Below are positions 24,239 to 32,233 of a stretch of DNA of 44,651 bases, piece by piece (the stretch's first letter is position 1; every line of letters starts with the position of its first letter). The stretch comes from WRDF01 sp031552235 (GTDB taxonomy: Bacteria > Bacteroidota > Bacteroidia > Bacteroidales > Rikenellaceae). A program made the position numbers and the translations under genes. Location of the stretch: assembly GCA_031552235.1 (NCBI GenBank), contig JAVBMR010000021.1, positions 1 through 44,651 of the forward strand, in the 5' to 3' direction. The notes under the pieces are model-generated. The model was not told where the DNA came from. It saw only the letters and a program-made list of their open reading frames with translations, and did no database searches.

Positions 24239-25396
24239 ATGAAACAGCAGATAGCATTGTTGGGATCGACAGGCTCGATAGGCCGGCAGACCCTCGACAT
24301 CATGCGCCTCTATCCCGACCGGTTCGAGGCCGTAACGCTCACGTCCAACAACAACTGGGAGATGCTTGCCGCCCAGGCGGCGGAATTCCTCCCTGACAGC
24401 GTGGTGATCGCGAACAAGGAACATTACAAACAACTTTCCGAGGCCGTCGCCCACCTGCCTATTAAAGTTTACGCGGGCGACGAGGCGCTGTGCCAAATCG
24501 TGGGCAACAGCAACGTAAACACGGTGGTCAACGCCCTTGTGGGCTACGCCGGACTGGAGCCGACGCTCTGCGCCATCGAGGCCGGGAAGAAGATCGCCCT
24601 GGCCAACAAGGAAACCCTTGTCGTGGCAGGCGACATCGTGATGAAAGCCGCGCTGGATAAGCGCGTCCCGATAGTTCCCATAGACTCTGAACACTCTGCC
24701 ATTTTCCAATGCCTCGCCGGAGAGGCCAGCGCCCCCACGCGCCTGATCCTCACGGCATCGGGCGGGCCGCTGCTGAACAAATCGGCGGCAGAAATAGAGA
24801 ACGCCACGGTCGAGCAGGCCCTCGCCCACCCTCATTGGGACATGGGCCAGAAGATAACCATCGACTCGGCGACAATGCTCAACAAGGGGTTCGAGGTGAT
24901 CGAGGCACGGTGGCTGTTCGGCATGCGTCCCAAACAGATAGATGTGGCCATACATCCGCAGTGCATCGTCCACTCGATGGTAGAGTTCGCCGACGGGGCA
25001 CTGAAAGCTCAACTGGGCAGCCCCGACATGCACCTGCCGATACAATACGCGCTCAGTTTCCCCGAGCGCTGGGAGCTGCCCTACCCCAAATTCGACATCA
25101 CGGCGGCCGGCAGCCTCACGTTCGCCGCGCCGGACACGGAGCGCTTCCCCGCCCTTCGCATGGCCTACGAGGCGCTGGAAAAAGGGGGGAACAGTTGTTG
25201 CATACTCAACGCGGCGAACGAGGTGGCGGTGGCGGCGTTCCTCGGCAGGAAAATAAAATTCGGCGATATCCGCCGCATACTGGAATATACGCTGGAAAAT
25301 AGTACCTTCACGGCGAAACCGTCGCTGGACGACTACCGCGCAAGCAACGCCGAAGCGCGCTCGATAGCGGCGGAATTCATCAAACGCAAACAATAA
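24239..25396 (+). CDS. dxr: 1-deoxy-D-xylulose 5-phosphate reductoisomerase
   Basis: The 385-residue enzyme makes 2-C-methyl-D-erythritol 4-phosphate, the committed step of the MEP isoprenoid pathway, using NADPH. The Rossmann loop LGSTGSIGRQTLDI is at the N-terminus. LANKETLVVAG and DSEHSAIFQCL carry metal and substrate residues; LTASGGPLL and HPHWDMGQKITIDSATMLNKG are complete. Length is normal. It is 13 bp upstream of rseP. Confidence 0.97.
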   Translation: MKQQIALLGSTGSIGRQTLDIMRLYPDRFEAVTLTSNNNWEMLAAQAAEFLPDSVVIANKEHYKQLSEAVAHLPIKVYAGDEALCQIVGNSNVNTVVNALVGYAGLEPTLCAIEAGKKIALANKETLVVAGDIVMKAALDKRVPIVPIDSEHSAIFQCLAGEASAPTRLILTASGGPLLNKSAAEIENATVEQALAHPHWDMGQKITIDSATMLNKGFEVIEARWLFGMRPKQIDVAIHPQCIVHSMVEFADGALKAQLGSPDMHLPIQYALSFPERWELPYPKFDITAAGSLTFAAPDTERFPALRMAYEALEKGGNSCCILNAANEVAVAAFLGRKIKFGDIRRILEYTLENSTFTAKPSLDDYRASNAEARSIAAEFIKRKQ

Positions 25397-25409
25397 AAAA
25401 CTATATTTA

Positions 25410-26723
25410 ATGGACGTAGTAATCAAGATCCTTCAATTCATCGCGAGTTTTTCGCTCCTCGTGTTCGTACACGAGTTGGGGCATTTCCTTTTCGCCAAAA
25501 TGTTCGGCATGAGGGTAGACAAGTTCTACCTCTTCTTCAACCCGTGGTTCTCGCTGGTCAAGTTCAAGATCGGCGAAACCGAGTTCGGCATCGGTTGGGT
25601 GCCGTTCGGCGGGTATTGCAAGATCTCGGGCATGATAGACGAAAGCATGGACACCGAAGCGCTCGCCAAACCCGCCCAGCCGTGGGAATTCCGCGCTAAA
25701 CCGGCATGGCAAAGGCTTCTGGTAATGGTCGGCGGCGTACTGATGAACGTAATCCTCGCCGTTTTCATCTATATCGGCATGAGCAGCCATTACGGCGAAA
25801 GCTACATAGCCAACAAAGACCTCGAATACGGATGGCAGTTCTCCGGCCTGGCCAGAGAGATCGGCTTCCAGGACGGGGACAGGATCGTCAGCGTCGACGG
25901 CAAAGAGTATGAAAAATCCACGGACGTGATGAAAAAGATCATCCTGTCGAACGGCACCGAGGTTGATGTGCTGCGCGGCGGGGAGCTTGCCAGGGTAAAT
26001 ATCCCGGAAGAATACACGGCGCGGAAAATGCGCGACTCGGCATTCATGACCGAACGCATCCCGTTCCTTGTCGTGGACGTTCCGGCCAATAGTTTGGCTG
26101 CTACAGCGGGCATACAGGCCGGCGACTCCATAGCGGCGGTCGGCGGGCAGGGCGGATTCTATTTCGAACTCCGCGAGAGACTGAAACAATCTGCCGGAAC
26201 GACGGTCGAAGTGACTGTCGCACGCGATTCCGCAGGCACGAAAGTCTTCAGGACCATACCTGCCGAAGTAAACGCGGAAGGGTTGCTGGGCGTCAACGCC
26301 TACCTGCCCATAACCGTGAAAGACTACAATCTGCTTCAGGCCATCCCCGCCGGCATCAAGAAGACCGGCACGGAAATAAAGGACTACGTGGGGCAGATCA
26401 AACTCCTGTTCTCGCCCAAAACCGAGGCCTACAAGAACCTCGGCGGCCCGATAATGATCGGCAACCTCTTCCCCGACACATGGGACTGGGCTGAATTCTG
26501 GCGCCTCACGGCATTCCTTTCGGTGGTGCTGGCCGTCATGAACATACTCCCGATCCCGGCGCTCGACGGCGGACACGTGCTGTTCCTGCTATACGAGGTC
26601 ATCACACGCCGCAAACCGAGCGACAAATTCATGGAATTCGCCCAGATATTAGGCATGCTTCTGATATTCGGACTTATGATATACGTGGTTGGGAACGATT
26701 TTTACAGGATAATTATAAAGTAG
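25410..26723 (+). CDS. rseP: RIP zinc metalloprotease RseP (site-2 protease)
   Basis: The 437-residue intramembrane metalloprotease has the zinc motif VHELGHFLFAKMFG (HExxH) in its first helix, two PDZ-like domains in the middle (about 130-290), and the third-ligand block NILPIPALDGGHVLF near the C-terminus. Four membrane helices are expected. In other bacteria it cleaves anti-sigma factors and remnant signal peptides. The dxr-rseP order is widespread. Confidence 0.94.
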   Translation: MDVVIKILQFIASFSLLVFVHELGHFLFAKMFGMRVDKFYLFFNPWFSLVKFKIGETEFGIGWVPFGGYCKISGMIDESMDTEALAKPAQPWEFRAKPAWQRLLVMVGGVLMNVILAVFIYIGMSSHYGESYIANKDLEYGWQFSGLAREIGFQDGDRIVSVDGKEYEKSTDVMKKIILSNGTEVDVLRGGELARVNIPEEYTARKMRDSAFMTERIPFLVVDVPANSLAATAGIQAGDSIAAVGGQGGFYFELRERLKQSAGTTVEVTVARDSAGTKVFRTIPAEVNAEGLLGVNAYLPITVKDYNLLQAIPAGIKKTGTEIKDYVGQIKLLFSPKTEAYKNLGGPIMIGNLFPDTWDWAEFWRLTAFLSVVLAVMNILPIPALDGGHVLFLLYEVITRRKPSDKFMEFAQILGMLLIFGLMIYVVGNDFYRIIIK

Positions 26724-26752
26724 CCTGACTATCTGCTTAACGGCAGATCAGG
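26724..26752 (+). terminator. Hairpin right after rseP
   Basis: The segments atctgc/gcagat and cctg/cagg form a 10-bp stem with a 3-nt bulge, starting one base after the stop. No T-run follows, so termination is only possible. The rest of the 195-bp gap to radA is GC-rich with small palindromes and no evident promoter. Confidence 0.4.
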
Positions 26753-26918
26753 CGCCCCCGAATAAACTATCCGTTACCGCCGTGGCAAATTTGCACATGC
26801 CTGCGGCAGGCGCCATTTCCGACGGCACGACGCCGAAAGCGTCGCCCCCCTGCCGCCGGAAATGAATGTAATATGCCACAAACGGCGGGGATCCATCCAT
26901 TAGAGATTAAATAATTAT

Positions 26919-28289
26919 ATGGCCAAGGTAAAACGGGCGTTTTTTTGCCGCGCGTGCGGAAACGAATCCCCCAAATGGCTGGGCAAATGCCCGGCGTGCG
27001 GGGAGTGGAACACCTATGTCGAAGAGGTGGTGCAGAAAGAGGGTGGCGCCGCATCCTCGCAATTGGTGCGCCCGGCGAGGTCGCAGCCACAGAAGGTGTC
27101 AGAGATCGTGCAGTCCACCGAGAAGCGCATCGACCTGGGCAACAGCGAGGTGTGCCGCGTGTTGGGCGGCGGCATGGTCAAAGGCTCGCTCATATTGCTG
27201 GGCGGCGAACCGGGCATCGGCAAATCGACCATAAGCCTCCAGATAGCGCTGGCCGACAACGGGTTGAAGACCCTTTACGTTTCGGGCGAGGAGTCGGCGC
27301 AGCAGATCAAGATGCGTGCGGAAAGGCTCGGCATCGGCAACGACGAATGCCTGATCTACCCCGAAACGCTGCTTGAAAATATTATAGCTCAGGCCGACGA
27401 AACACAGCCCGACCTTATCGTCGTCGACTCGATACAGACGATCTACACCGACCTGCTCGACTCCACGCCGGGAAGCGTGTCGCAGGTGCGCGAGTGCACG
27501 GCGACGCTGCTCAAATACGCGAAAAGCACCGGGACGTCGATCATCCTGATCGGGCATATCACCAAAGACGGCACCATCGCCGGCCCGAAGATACTGGAAC
27601 ACATCGTCGATGTGGTGCTTCAGTTCGAGGGCGACAGCAACAACATCTACCGCATCCTGCGCGGCATCAAGAACCGTTTCGGGGCGACTTTCGAGATCGG
27701 CGTGTTCGAGATGCGGGGCGAGGGCCTCGTGAACGTCGATAACCCGTCCGAGATACTGCTCACCCACTACGACGAACCTCTGAGCGGCATCGCGGTGGGC
27801 GCGGCGGCCGACGGCCTGCGGCCGTACCTCATAGAAACACAGGCGCTTGTGAGCACTGCGGCATACGGCACGCCGCAACGTTCCGCCACGGGCTACGACA
27901 TGAAGCGCCTCAACATGATGATCGCCGTCCTCGAAAAGCGGGTCGGCATGAAGATGTTCCAGAAGGACGTTTTCCTGAACTTCGCCGGAGGCTTCAAGAT
28001 CTCCGACACGGGGCTCGACCTGTCGGTTCTGGCGGCGATCATATCGTCCTATTTCGATCGGCCGATAGCCGACGGGGTCTGCTGCGCGGGCGAAGTGGGA
28101 CTCTCGGGCGAGATACGCCCCGCCCCACGCAGCGAGCAGCGCATCGGCGAGGCCGCACGGCTGGGCTTCCGCCGGATAATCGTTTCGGGCTACCTGCGCA
28201 AGAGCCTGCCCAAACCGCCCAAAGGCATCGAAATCACCTACATCAACCGCATAGACGAACTTCCGCGCGCGATATTCGGGCAGGAATAA
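26919..28289 (+). CDS. radA: DNA repair protein RadA (Sms)
   Basis: The 456-residue ATPase helps process branched DNA intermediates during homologous recombination. It has an N-terminal zinc finger (FCRACG and CPACGEW), a RecA-like core with Walker A GGEPGIGKSTI and Walker B LIVVDSIQTI, the RadA-specific KNRFG motif, and a Lon-like C-terminal domain ending SGYLRKSLPKPPKG. All motifs are intact. The last 168 bp (28122-28289) are present a second time at 29434-29601. Confidence 0.96.
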   Translation: MAKVKRAFFCRACGNESPKWLGKCPACGEWNTYVEEVVQKEGGAASSQLVRPARSQPQKVSEIVQSTEKRIDLGNSEVCRVLGGGMVKGSLILLGGEPGIGKSTISLQIALADNGLKTLYVSGEESAQQIKMRAERLGIGNDECLIYPETLLENIIAQADETQPDLIVVDSIQTIYTDLLDSTPGSVSQVRECTATLLKYAKSTGTSIILIGHITKDGTIAGPKILEHIVDVVLQFEGDSNNIYRILRGIKNRFGATFEIGVFEMRGEGLVNVDNPSEILLTHYDEPLSGIAVGAAADGLRPYLIETQALVSTAAYGTPQRSATGYDMKRLNMMIAVLEKRVGMKMFQKDVFLNFAGGFKISDTGLDLSVLAAIISSYFDRPIADGVCCAGEVGLSGEIRPAPRSEQRIGEAARLGFRRIIVSGYLRKSLPKPPKGIEITYINRIDELPRAIFGQE

Positions 28290-28416
28290 CGGCTATTACA
28301 GCAAGCCTGACCGAACACCCTGGAACCAACAGTCCAGCCATTTCTCAGTCATTATTAGGAAATTCCATATTTCATCCTTATTTTTAGAAATTACGAACTC
28401 CTAACTCATATTGGAC

Positions 28417-29340
28417 ATGAGAAAAATTCTACTACTCGCGCTCATACTTGCGGCGCTTTTGGCATGTAGCAAAGATGAGAAAACAACCCCTGCTTCCAGT
28501 GAAAATATCAAAATAAGGAGAATCACGCTTAATCAAACCGAAAAAATAATGACAATTGGAAGTAAGTTTCAACTTACCTCCACGATCCTCCCTGACAATG
28601 CCACGAATAAGGCGGTTACATGGAGCAGCAGCAATCGCGCTGCTGCGACTGTCGATCAAACAGGCTTGGTGACCGCCCGCAATGACGCAGCTGGAAAAAC
28701 AACGATAATAACCGTTACGGCCAAGGACGGCAGCTACGCCGAGGATGCCTGCACGATAACCGTCATAAGTTCTGATGTCGGCGTGTTAATAAACGGAGTT
28801 ATATGGGCCAGGCACAATATGAGTACTCCCGGCAATTTTGTACTTAAACCGGATAATTTCGGAATGTTCTACCAATGGAATAGCAAGACCGCATGGGCCA
28901 GTGCCGGCAGCCTCCCTGTATCTTCGCCTGCAGGCGCAACTTGGAGTTCTGCCATACGACCGGGCAGTTCGTGGGAATGGGATAACGACCCATGTCCTGA
29001 GGGCTGGTACGTCCCAACTTTGGATAAATTTAAGACTTTGTGCGAAAAAGACAAAGTGACGGCAGAATGGACTACCCTAAACAGTAAAAACGGCTTCAAA
29101 TTTACCGACAATTCCAATGGTAATTCTATTTTTCTGCCGGCTGCCGGATACCGCACCTACCAATCAGGAACGCTGAGAGACTCCGGCGATTTAGGCTATT
29201 ACTGGTCAGCAACCAAGTCCGCGATTTACTTTAGCTATAATATGTATTTCCGCCTTGATCCCGATATCGGCCCTATTGTCAACCCCGAGTTCACTGAATA
29301 CAACTCCAGCGGCTTTTCCATCCGCTGCATCGCGAAATAA
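28417..29340 (+). CDS. Lipoprotein with Big_2 (Ig-like) and FISUMP domains
   Basis: The 307-residue protein has a lipobox LLAC (Cys17), then a bacterial Ig-like Big_2 domain at about 35-117 (ITLNQTEKIMTIGSKFQLT, AVTWSSSN, ATVDQTGLVTA). A FISUMP domain follows at about 124-307 (INGVIWARHNM, DPCPEGWYVPT, FLPAAGYRTYQSG, YYWSAT, SIRCIAK). FISUMP proteins are surface lipoproteins of Fibrobacter and Bacteroidetes with no settled function. ATG 28417 is chosen over TTG 28411 because it starts the signal peptide. It is more AT-rich than radA and lies between radA and a second radA end, suggesting insertion. No clear promoter is seen upstream. Confidence 0.85.
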   Translation: MRKILLLALILAALLACSKDEKTTPASSENIKIRRITLNQTEKIMTIGSKFQLTSTILPDNATNKAVTWSSSNRAAATVDQTGLVTARNDAAGKTTIITVTAKDGSYAEDACTITVISSDVGVLINGVIWARHNMSTPGNFVLKPDNFGMFYQWNSKTAWASAGSLPVSSPAGATWSSAIRPGSSWEWDNDPCPEGWYVPTLDKFKTLCEKDKVTAEWTTLNSKNGFKFTDNSNGNSIFLPAAGYRTYQSGTLRDSGDLGYYWSATKSAIYFSYNMYFRLDPDIGPIVNPEFTEYNSSGFSIRCIAK

Positions 29341-29358
29341 ACGTTTCAGTCACGTCTA

Positions 29359-29404
29359 AAACAATTAGCCTGGCCGGTTTCGAAACCGGCCGGGCTAATT
29401 GTTT
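29359..29404. terminator. Long bidirectional terminator after first FISUMP gene
   Basis: A 22-bp stem with a cg loop: 29359-29380 pairs with 29383-29404, with one wobble. T residues follow. The centre ggccggttt...aaaccggcc resembles that of the terminator at 30519-30562. Confidence 0.9.
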
Positions 29405-29433
29405 ACTTTACCTCGAAACAACACCCCAATGCC

Positions 29434-29601
29434 GCCCCGCGCAGCGAGCAGCGCATCGGCGAGGCCGCACGCCTCGGGTTCCGCCGGATAATCGTTTCGG
29501 GCTACCTGCGCAAGAGCCTGCCCAAACCGCCCAAAGGCATCGAAATCACCTACATCAACCGCATAGACGAACTTCCCCGCGCGATATTCGGGCAGGAGTG
29601 A
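29434..29601 (+). pseudogene. Second copy of the radA 3' end (55 codons plus stop)
   Basis: The 168 bp align without gaps to 28122-28289 and differ at seven positions. Each difference is a third codon position with no amino-acid change, or the stop codon (TAA there, TGA here). Read in frame it encodes the last 55 residues of RadA (APRSEQRIGEAARL... ending AIFGQE). There is no start codon and no upstream radA, so it cannot make RadA. It lies between the two FISUMP genes. Confidence 0.92.
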
Positions 29602-29619
29602 CGGACTTCGCAACCGGTT

Positions 29620-29649
29620 TTTGAATTTCATTAAAACTTCGTAGCTTTG
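29620..29649 (+). promoter_or_regulatory. Promoter of the second FISUMP gene
   Basis: TTTG at 29620-29623 and TAGCTTTG at 29642-29649 are 18 bp apart, a full Bacteroidetes promoter. Transcription should start near 29655, leaving a leader of about 218 nt before ATG 29873. Confidence 0.8.
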
Positions 29650-29654
29650 TAGTA

Positions 29655-29878
29655 CATATTATAGCGTAAGCTATTGTTTTGGGAAGAGAAAATCGCCAAT
29701 TTACTTAGACCCCACTCGCAATAAGCTAACGCTCACGCTTTGGCGTGGGCTTTACTTGTTTGGGGTCTTGGCGTTTGGCGATGCCTCTCTTCCGACTTGT
29801 TTGGTCCACGTCTTTCATACGTGCATAACAATGGCTTTCGCGCATTGTTAAACCATCTAACCCATTACACGTATGAAA
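29655..29878 (+). promoter_or_regulatory. Structured 5' leader RNA with the start codon inside a helix
   Basis: Helices visible by pairing: atagc/gctat (29661-29674); ggaagaga 29682-29689 with 29786-29793; atcgcca 29692-29698 with 29776-29782; agacccca 29707-29714 with 29761-29768; gctcacgc 29731-29738 with 29743-29750. A second unit has taacaatg 29826-29833 with 29843-29850, enclosed by tttcatacgtg 29813-29823 pairing perfectly with 29868-29878. That last helix covers the start codon at 29873-29875. The pattern fits a cis-regulatory RNA controlling translation. Whether it matches a known Rfam family was not tested. Confidence 0.6.
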
Positions 29879-30499
29879 AAAATGTTTTTACTCCTCGCAA
29901 TCGCCGCGCTGGCCTTTGCATCCTGTTCCAAAGATGAAGACGAACCTATTTTTGAGAGCGTATCTATCAACGGAATCGTTTGGGCTACGCGGAACGTCAA
30001 TGCTCCGGGAACTTTCGCCGCCACACCCGAATCGGCAGGGATGTTCTACAAATGGGGCTCCGGTACCGGTTGGAGCGCAACAAACCCGATGACCTCTTCG
30101 CCAGTCGATAAGAAATGGGGGGATGTCGCCCCGGAAAACGGCGATAACTGGCCTGCCGCCAACGACCCTTGCCCCGCGGGTTGGCGTGTGCCTACTAAAG
30201 AAGAGCAGGGAACGCTGTTCGACGACACGAAAGTAACCAGAGTATGGACGCAAAAAAGTGGCATAAAAGGCTATATATTTACCGACATAGCTTCCAATAA
30301 GTCTATATTCCTTCCTGCCGCAGGCGCCCGCAACTACCAGAGTACGCTCATTATTGTGGGTGTCCTCGGGTACTACTGGTCAAGTTCCTACGACTCTTCG
30401 AGCTACGCGTGGGCCCTAAGTTTCAGCAACAACCACGCAGGCCAGAAGAGCAGTATAAATCACAAGGGTGGCTCTAGTGTCCGTTGCGTAGCAGAATAA
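29873..30499 (+). CDS. FISUMP-domain lipoprotein
   Basis: The 208-residue protein has a lipobox FASC (Cys18), a short acidic linker (SKDEDEP), and a single FISUMP domain from about residue 31 to the end (INGIVWATRNVN, NDPCPAGWRVPTKEE, IFLPAAGARNYQS, YYWSSSYD, SVRCVAE). It lacks the Ig-like domain of its neighbour at 28417. The two genes share similar sequence just after the stop and a similar terminator core, so they are likely paralogous cassettes. It has its own promoter and a long structured leader. Function is unknown; surface exposure is likely. Confidence 0.85.
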   Translation: MKKMFLLLAIAALAFASCSKDEDEPIFESVSINGIVWATRNVNAPGTFAATPESAGMFYKWGSGTGWSATNPMTSSPVDKKWGDVAPENGDNWPAANDPCPAGWRVPTKEEQGTLFDDTKVTRVWTQKSGIKGYIFTDIASNKSIFLPAAGARNYQSTLIIVGVLGYYWSSSYDSSSYAWALSFSNNHAGQKSSINHKGGSSVRCVAE

Positions 30500-30518
30500 T
30501 TGCTTCTGTCCCGCCTAA

Positions 30519-30562
30519 AAATATTACCCCCGCCGGTTTCAGAAACCGCGGGGGTAATATTT
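30519..30562. terminator. Bidirectional terminator between FISUMP gene and the HEAT-like gene
   Basis: A 13-bp stem, aaatattaccccc (30519-30531) with gggggtaatattt (30550-30562), contains an inner ggttt/aaacc pairing. It can serve both convergent transcripts. Confidence 0.85.
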
Positions 30563-30611
30563 ACGTCTAAACGAGTTCTAAAGTGCCTCAACGACACATC
30601 TAAGCCATGCC

Positions 30612-31256
30612 CTATCGCCGCTTTCCGCCCATCGCCATCCTACTCAGCAGTTTGCCGTAATGGTTCACGATAGCCGGTGTCGGGATGGTTTCCATCTGTT
30701 GGCGCAATACCTCACCCAGATGCTCCCCAACCCAATCGAGGCGAGGCGACAACTCATAAAGTATCTCTGCCGCCCACACCCTCACGGCGCTTTTGGTTTC
30801 CGCGCCTATCAGCAGGTCGAATGTCTTTTCCGCTATCCGCCCGGCCTGTGCGGCATCCGGCACGAACAACCCCCGGCGCAGCATGTCGCACAGCATCTTG
30901 GTATAGTGCCTGTGGGCGCTGGGGTTATCGATCTTCAGATAGTTCTCATAGAACGCCGGGATGTAGGGAACGAAAGCCTCCTTGTGGTTGAAATATGCCC
31001 ACTCCAGGGCCCACGACGCACGGAACGCCACACGGCCATCTTTGTGGAAAGCAAGTGTGAGCGCCTCCGGCCAAAGGCCTTCCTCCGATATCCGGCTGCC
31101 GAACCGTTCGTCCATCCCCGGGCCGAACTCACCCTGCAACCCGGCGGCGAGATCATCATAGGACAGCACGTCCTGCGCCGCAAGCCGTTCGAGCCGCGCC
31201 TCGGCAGCCAACTGCTGTTCGAGCCTTTCTTTCGATGGAGTCAGTGTTTGCGGCAT
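30612..31256 (-). CDS. HEAT-like repeat protein of unknown function
   Basis: The 214-residue protein is mostly helical with repeated Ala/Leu-rich helices, such as FRASWALEWAYFNHKEAF, CDMLRRGLFVP and SAVRVWAAEILYELSPRL. This suggests HEAT/ARM-type repeats rather than an enzyme. ATG 31256 (MPQTLTPSKE) is preferred: it starts one base after the rnz stop (TGATATG), whereas longer frames would overlap rnz. It is the last gene of the rpsA-rnz unit. I recognise no named family. Confidence 0.7.
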   Translation of the reverse strand: MPQTLTPSKERLEQQLAAEARLERLAAQDVLSYDDLAAGLQGEFGPGMDERFGSRISEEGLWPEALTLAFHKDGRVAFRASWALEWAYFNHKEAFVPYIPAFYENYLKIDNPSAHRHYTKMLCDMLRRGLFVPDAAQAGRIAEKTFDLLIGAETKSAVRVWAAEILYELSPRLDWVGEHLGEVLRQQMETIPTPAIVNHYGKLLSRMAMGGKRR

Positions 31257-31257
31257 A

Positions 31258-32187
31258 TCAAAAACGGCGTTTAACAGGGATTTCATAAGTGCGGCCCTCC
31301 TCAACAGCTTCGGTTTGCGGAAATACCGCACGCGCCTCGGCCACAAGGCTTTCGACCTCCTTGTAGCGTCCCGAGAAATGGCCTATCAACAGCCTGCCGA
31401 CCCCTGCCTTAAGTGCGACTTCGGCGGCCTGCACCGTCGTGGAATGCCCGGTCTGTTTGGCAAGCGCCTTGTCCTCGGTGGCAAAAGTGGCCTCATGGTA
31501 GAGCAGGTCTACGCCCTCGACCAGCGACGCCACTTTACCGGAAGGCGACGTGTCGCTGCAATAAGCATAAGACCGCGGCTCGTAGGGGATATAGGCGAGT
31601 TGGTCGTTGGATATATTCCGGCCATCGTCGAGAGTTATATCTTCGCCGCGCTTGACCGCCACGACCTGCGAGATGTCCAACCCGTAGAAGTCAATTTTGT
31701 CTTTTCGCACGTTCAGCGGCGGCCGCTTTTCGCGAAACAGGTATCCGGCTGTCGGCATCCGGTGCCGCAGCGGTATGCTCCACACTTCCATGACCTTATT
31801 TTCGTAGATCATAGCATACCCCCGCGTATCCACCGGATGGAAGCGCACCTCGAAAGCGGGGCGCTCGCCGAGCAGGCCATCCATATACGCCATCAACTCC
31901 CCGAGCGGTGCCGGGGCGAACACGTCGAGCGGAGTTTTGCGCCCAAGCAGGCTGAGTGTGGATATAAGCGGGAAAAGCCCATACAGGTGGTCGCCGTGCA
32001 GGTGGGTGATGAACACGGCGTTAAGTTTCATCGGATTGATCCCGCACTCGCCCAGGCGTGTCTGCGTCCCCTCGCCGCAATCCACCAAATAAAACTGCTC
32101 ATGCACGTTAAGTGCATGAGCAGAGTGGTGTCTTCCTCTCATCGGCAAGGCAGAGCTGCTTCCCAGTATGGTAACTTTAAAAGTCAT
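31258..32187 (-). CDS. rnz: Ribonuclease Z (tRNA 3' endonuclease)
   Basis: The 309-residue metallo-beta-lactamase-fold enzyme removes 3' trailers from tRNA precursors. The N-terminus LGSSSALPMRGRHHSAHAL and VDCGEGTQTRL are typical, and the zinc motif is ITHLHGDHLYG (HxHxDH). Further metal ligands are in YCSDTSPS, YHEATF and LLIGHFSGRY. Length fits the short bacterial form. It lies 46 bp after rpsA and overlaps no gene. Confidence 0.94.
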   Translation of the reverse strand: MTFKVTILGSSSALPMRGRHHSAHALNVHEQFYLVDCGEGTQTRLGECGINPMKLNAVFITHLHGDHLYGLFPLISTLSLLGRKTPLDVFAPAPLGELMAYMDGLLGERPAFEVRFHPVDTRGYAMIYENKVMEVWSIPLRHRMPTAGYLFREKRPPLNVRKDKIDFYGLDISQVVAVKRGEDITLDDGRNISNDQLAYIPYEPRSYAYCSDTSPSGKVASLVEGVDLLYHEATFATEDKALAKQTGHSTTVQAAEVALKAGVGRLLIGHFSGRYKEVESLVAEARAVFPQTEAVEEGRTYEIPVKRRF

Positions 32188-32233
32188 AAGCCCCCTCCCT
32201 CCTCGCCGGAGGATATTTTAGTTATGCTGCTGA

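Noticed and set aside
28290..28416. A leader like that of the second FISUMP gene in front of the first one
   Set aside because: The 127-bp gap has neither the helices nor a TAnnTTTG box.
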